Below, one piece after another: positions 59,969 to 64,000 of a stretch of 64,000 nt of DNA. Each line of letters opens with the position of its first letter. The stretch's first letter is position 1. Under the pieces are notes generated by a model. It did not search any database. It was not told the origin of the DNA and saw nothing but the letters and a program-made list of their open reading frames with translations. The DNA comes from Siphonodentalium dalli (Eukaryota; Mollusca; Scaphopoda; Gadilida; Siphonodentaliidae), in NCBI GenBank assembly GCA_032622095.1, contig CP136067.1:44251549-44315548 (forward strand), read 5' to 3'. The position numbers and the translations under genes were made by a program.

Positions 59969-60310
59969 TTATTTCACCGTATATTCGGCTGCATCTCGAG
60001 ATATACTCGGGTTATGTGGTTGAAAATCCGTCACCAATTCCGCTTTATAGTCATACTTAACATCCTGAATTCTCCAATGAGTATACAATCTGTTTTTGTA
60101 TTGCTTTATATCTTCAGCATGTACCACTTCGTCTGGTAGATTGTTCCAGGTAGTGACCACTATTTAGCTGAATGTATATTTTCTTACATCATAGATGGGT
60201 CTTTCTTTGTGTAGTTTATATTTGGGACCCGTGGTCCGAGATTCGATGTTTCTTGTTAGAATGTTTGATGCTTCCGGATCGTAGCAGTTGAATATTATAA
60301 AACATTCAGT
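59969..60310 (-). pseudogene. C-terminal fragment of a CR1/L2-like LINE
   Basis: Minus strand: ECFIIFNCYDPEASNIL..., then YKLHKERPIYDVRKYTFS*, then VVTTWNNLPDEVVHAED and FKNRL-like YKNRLYTHW. The string R/IVVTTWNNLP(D/E)EVV with a following NRL..HW is the conserved tail found after the RT domain in CR1/L2-type LINE proteins. There is an in-frame TAA at 60164-60166 and another stop near 60318. A different LINE copy from the two larger ones in the window; the RT domain itself is missing. Confidence 0.8.
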
Positions 60311-60944
60311 ATATTTGGTTCACAAAGACCATTTATCAGGAGCTTCTGCCACTATAGGAACTATGTTTTATCTAATTTGTACAACGAATTTGGACCAGTC
60401 TATGTAAACATACACTCAGATTCATACTGACACTATTTTTTATATGTGGGTATGTAGTTTACTCCAGACTGAATTTGGACATGAATCCTTAGCATTTAAA
60501 AAAAACACTACTATATTGTTTATTGAAAATCTATCATTAGAATATTTTTATGATGTTTGCTTTCCTGTCTGAACGAACTGTGAGATGAAATGTTACCATT
60601 GTTGAACATTACAACTTTTATGTTTAAAATCTATCTTTTAAAACACTTTTACTTGAAATATGGGTTACACCTGATGATTCTCTGTTGTTTTTCGCGAAAT
60701 AATGATCCAACAAAGAGGCATTATATGGGTATAATATATATATGCTTCACATCTGCAAAAATGGATATAGTTGTGGTGATACAATGTATTACCAAAGCAG
60801 AAACCCCAGCAATCTCATTTCTTAGTTTCTGTACTTTTGTTTAGGCTTAATATGTTAAGGCTCAATCTAGGCATACATGGGACACTTCCCAGTACACACA
60901 AGGACCGTTGGGGGAAAGGAGCTCACCCTGGAATTTCTAACTTC
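60311..60944. other. Unassigned sequence
   Basis: No feature supported. An 84-codon frame at 60590-60844 lacks recognisable domains. Confidence 0.3.
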
Positions 60945-60946
60945 AG

Positions 60947-61262
60947 CCCCCCCCCCCCGTGAAGCACCCCGTTGGGTTGGAATTGTCCGACTTGTATATA
61001 TCAAACTTTCCACCTCTTGGAAATGTCCAAACTAGCAGCCCCTATACGCGATTGGAAATTTCCAACTGATTGCCATTTTAGTAGGAGAATATTCCAATTT
61101 TTGACTAAAACTAACAAAGTTCACACTAAATACTGGCTGGAATGACAAACTATCATACAAAAATCAATCCTTCTTTGGTTTGAAATTTCCAACTAATGTG
61201 TCAGACATGAAATGTCCAACTGTTGATCAAATTTGGAGGGCACGGTGAGACATCTCCAAACG
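60947..61262. repeat. C12 run and TTGGAA/TTCCAA palindrome cluster (copy 3)
   Basis: C12 at 60947-60958, then TTGGAATTGTCCGA, CTTGGAAATGTCCAAACT, GATTGGAAATTTCCAACTG, TTTGAAATTTCCAACTAA and GAAATGTCCAACTG over ~280 bp. Third member of the family at 43900 and 53020. Confidence 0.7.
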
Positions 61263-62501
61263 TCCCTATCGCCATTTCCCTACCCCAATATAGAGTCCTA
61301 TATTCTCAGCTATCGAGCTGTGCCCAATATATTTACCAACGGCCAGATGCCGATATAGCCTATGTACTTTACACAGCATGGTGATATGCGAGATAAGGAC
61401 AAGCAAAAAATTCTGGGGTTGTTTGATTTTTATTTGGATGATAGGGCGTCCGTTTCAGTTCGTCTGCATGGGGACTGCGCGACGTTGTGCTAGCACCACA
61501 CAGGGACGTTTGTTTTTTATTTTAGACAATTAAAGTCGATATAGCTGCTATTGTAGTGAATACGATCCAAAAAATGCCGAAAGCAAAAACAAAGGCGCGC
61601 AAATTCTAGTAAAAAATGTGCGTCTATAGCTCAGAGACATAGTTCAAACATAACATCTGACCCGAACAGCAACATCGACTCGACAAGACAATACATAAAA
61701 ACCGCTAATCTTATTGGCATTCTAACAACCCCAGTAGAACAGGATTACCCTTCAAAACAATAATGCCGTGCAGAACAGGTTACGACCAACCATCGCCACA
61801 CGCCAAAAAATGGCTAAATACATGGACAAAAGTATACCTGTTTTTTTTTTGGTATGGTTATAATTTATGAATACACGCGTGTATGGAATAAACAAGCTAC
61901 CAGCATCTCGTCGTATTAGATTTATATAGACGAAGATTTATTGGAATAAACTTATATAATCTCATTTTGTAAGCTTCCTGTACTATAAAGTATACTTTTT
62001 AAACAAACATATATTTAACATTATTGATTGTCGTTATCATGGAGATGAACTACGCCAATCGTCCCGCAGAGAAAGCATGCCAATAGTTGTACATGCTAAA
62101 ATTGTCAGCCAATGTGATAATTTACTTGTCTTGAACACACTCACTATATTCCAGGGTCTCAGCAAAACACGATTAAACTACCGCATGCGATAAGTCGTGG
62201 GCGTGAGAAACCTGTTTTTCACTGTAACATGTCTACACGGATTCAATTAAACAGATGTAAAATAAGAGTTTCATTGACCCAAGAGTACTCCATAATTAGA
62301 CGTAATACTTGGTTTCTGATGGATTTATAGGAAACAGTTAAAACAATATACAAAGCAAAGGGGGCACAGGATGTTATAGAGCAAAATATCCAGCCTCTGA
62401 AAAGCCGACAAAGCCGATGCAAATCCTATCAGATTTATTTGATTTTCGAAGAGACTTCAAAGTATCCTAATTACTTACCGTTATATGATCATATCTCTCA
62501 A
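61263..62501. other. Mostly unassigned; weak ORF remnant at 61574-61850
   Basis: ATG at 61574 reads MPKAKTKARK and then, one frame over, SSKKCASIAQRHSSNI...QYIKTANLIGILTTPVEQDY to a TAA at 61761; a further shift gives NRLRPTIATRQKMAKYMDK. Composition is protein-like and a basic start is common in gag-like or transposon ORFs, but I recognise no family. Confidence 0.25.
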
Positions 62502-62787
62502 AGGCCCACTTAATTTTCGAACCCTCAGATTACATTATATAAAAATATGCTATATTATATGCCGTTTGAAAGAGGAAGCTCCAAAACATTGTATTATCAA
62601 CTTATCCGGTGTAATAAACTGTGGACATGTTGTTTTTGTTGAGTTGCCAACGCGTTTTGTCATCTGGATTGCAGTAAAAAGCAGTATTATTTTCATCATA
62701 TTTTATGGCATAGATTGTTATTAAAACCGTATATCAAGTGACTATAAACAAAATAATCGGCGACTCGAAAATTAAGTGGGCCTTTAA
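62502..62787 (-). mobile_element. TTAA MITE, AGGCCCACTT family, internally deleted inverted copy
   Basis: Left AGGCCCACTTAATTTTCGA (preceding TTAA mutated to TCAA); right TCGAAAATTAAGTGGGCCT then TTAA at 62784-62787. Internal words (TAACTTATCCGGTGTAATAA inverse form, TATGGCATAGATTGTTATTA) are the inverse of 19311-19802, with a central deletion. Confidence 0.82.
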
Positions 62788-62850
62788 CCCGTTCACGACG
62801 GGAGATGCGTTGGTGCAGCATTAAATATCATGCGACAGTACATTCTCTTT
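62784..62850 (+). mobile_element. Left end of a CCCTTTCACGACGGG-family MITE
   Basis: TTAA then CCCGTTCACGACGGGAG and TTGGTGCAGCATTAAA. It shares the single TTAA with the right end of the preceding MITE. The right end was not found, so this is a fragment. Confidence 0.6.
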
Positions 62851-63008
62851 CCCTATATATGGAGCTGATGTTTTTGGATACGAAAATACATTTATGCTCG
62901 AAAGGCTGCATCTGATATTTTTTTTTAATTCATCATGAAAATGAAACCATCCACTCCAAACTGGTCAGTAAGGGCACGATGGTTTACAAACTTTAATTGA
63001 CTATTACC

Positions 63009-63307
63009 ATGCCGCTTTTGCGTGTGGAAGAAATTTTGTCAAAATGTGGACTGGCGTATGTATGGAATGACCAATCAGTCCCAGACGGGGCATATCTCAT
63101 TAGATATGTTGAGCAGACTTTAAAGGACATTTTTATTGCCGAGTGGACAGAAGACGTCCGAGGGAAAAGTAAGTGCCAACTATACCGCAGTATTAAAGAA
63201 TCGTTTGGGGTAGAGAGATATGTACTAGATCTTCCCGATAAACTAAGAGAAACCATTACTCGAATGAGAACAAGAAACAACCAACTCCCCATAGAAGTGT
63301 CAAGCCA
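63009..63307 (+). pseudogene. LINE C-terminal domain fragment
   Basis: About 100 codons from the ATG at 63009: EEILSKCGLAYVWNDQ, LKDIFIAEWTEDVRGKSK, LYRSIKESFGVERYV, and RMRTRNNQLPIEV. The pattern G(L/F)xYVW...W...SKxxxYRxxKxxFGxExY...RxRxxxxxLxIE is the conserved segment between the RT and the Cys-rich end in many marine-invertebrate LINE proteins (from memory). The expected Cys-rich end is missing: a G14 run and a hairpin (63346-63420) replace it. Confidence 0.65.
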
Positions 63308-63420
63308 GGGGGGGGGGGGGGTCGCGGAATTTTTTTACATATATAGGGCGGAAAAAAAAATTGCACCTCTCGGGGACCCACCACCCCTCTACCTGCAATT
63401 TTTTTCTCTTTTTTCCGCCC
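63308..63420. repeat. G14 run plus A/T-rich hairpin
   Basis: G14 at 63308-63321. GGGCGGAAAAAAAAATTGCA (63346-63365) pairs with TGCAATTTTTTTCTCTTTTT...CCGCCC (63394-63420) around a loop with GGGACCCACCACCCC. Looks like a small inserted foldback element that interrupts the LINE fragment. Confidence 0.7.
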
Positions 63421-63539
63421 AATTTTTGGGACCCACCCCCCAAAATCTTACAAAAAACATAAAATATAAACCAAATCATAGCCTAGCAAAGAATTGTTCC
63501 GTTTCTTATTATTTAATACTATTCCCAGCATTTTAATAA

Positions 63540-64000
63540 ACCTCTAAACTGCTCTAAAGGGAGATAATTCTATTAGTATAAAATGTGGAAATGTTGAATG
63601 CATGCACTTTAAAACATTGGGCATAATGCCATAAAACATAATAATTATGAGGTAATACATATCCTGATATCCTCAATAACTTCATATTCTTTTATATAAC
63701 AATAATATAAGATGTTTTATAGCCAAGGCCCACTAGAAATACTGTAGTAATAGGGGTAGAACAAATTTCATCTCCCCTATTTATGTGATATATATCTGCA
63801 CATGGGTATGATGGGACCCAAGGAAAGTCACACTCACAGCAGCTCGCAGTCTAAATACATGTATGTATGTCATGTTGGTGTGCAGATTGACATATACCAA
63901 TATTAGTGAAGAATTGGTAGTATTATTAACTTATTATCAGAGTATAAAGTTTAGTTTAAAGCCAGCGGAGATATCACATGGAAACCCATTATAAGAACAA
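63540..64000. other. Unassigned sequence
   Basis: Nothing recognised to the window end. Confidence 0.3.

Overview
This window reads as repeat-dense, AT-rich genomic DNA of a multicellular animal. It has no operons, no ribosome-binding sites and no dense coding, but many decayed non-LTR retrotransposons, non-autonomous DNA transposons (MITEs), satellite and minisatellite arrays. The LINE types (jockey/CR1/L2-like), the C-terminal LINE domain near 63.1 kb and the many short-TIR MITEs suggest a marine invertebrate, possibly a lophotrochozoan. That placement is an inference from memory of such repeats, not a demonstrated identification. I found no intact host gene, no tRNA or rRNA gene, no CRISPR array and no autonomous transposase. 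The only convincing protein-coding homology is to reverse-transcriptase elements, and all of it is broken.

Layout. 0.9-6.8 kb: three related arrays of degenerate ~130-bp units, the second interrupted by a 5'-truncated LINE (3.2-5.8 kb, three frameshifts). 8-11.3 kb: a 539-bp MITE, a hairpin, a 97-bp tandem duplication and TTAA-flanked elements. 11.3-15.9 kb: two copies of a ~1-kb repeat, one bracketed by 177-181-bp direct repeats, plus a repeat family that begins with a CCCGACTTCGTCCGGG-like palindrome. 16-24 kb: several TTAA-flanked MITEs. 27.0-28.1 kb: a minisatellite with a mostly 42-bp period. 28.1-35.1 kb: a higher-order satellite of alternating ~0.97- and ~1.01-kb monomers, each carrying the same decayed exon-like reading frame. 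35.5-40.2 kb: more TTAA MITEs and a fourfold GTGATTCCGTCAC motif. 41.2-42.8 kb: a hAT-type element with a perfect 8-bp target duplication. 43-47 kb: a second TIR element, a cluster of TTGGAA/TTCCAA palindromes, a strong hairpin and a duplicated 16-bp minisatellite block.

48.8-53.6 kb: a minus-strand LINE corpse interrupted by at least three younger insertions, including a TA-flanked 613-bp MITE, followed by a 979-bp TTAA MITE. 55.2-58.4 kb: a large foldback-like element built from ATGGCGGCC-containing units. 59.97-60.3 kb and 63.0-63.3 kb: C-terminal fragments of two further LINEs. At least five TTAA-flanked TIR families, which fit piggyBac-type insertion, recur through the window. Sixteen poly-G/poly-C runs of 11-20 nt are scattered across it, several inside transposon copies.

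The sequences do not act together as a pathway. The window is a stratified record of transposition, nested insertion and tandem amplification. The most unusual parts are the exon-bearing higher-order satellite, the co-occurrence of several TTAA MITE families, and the foldback array.
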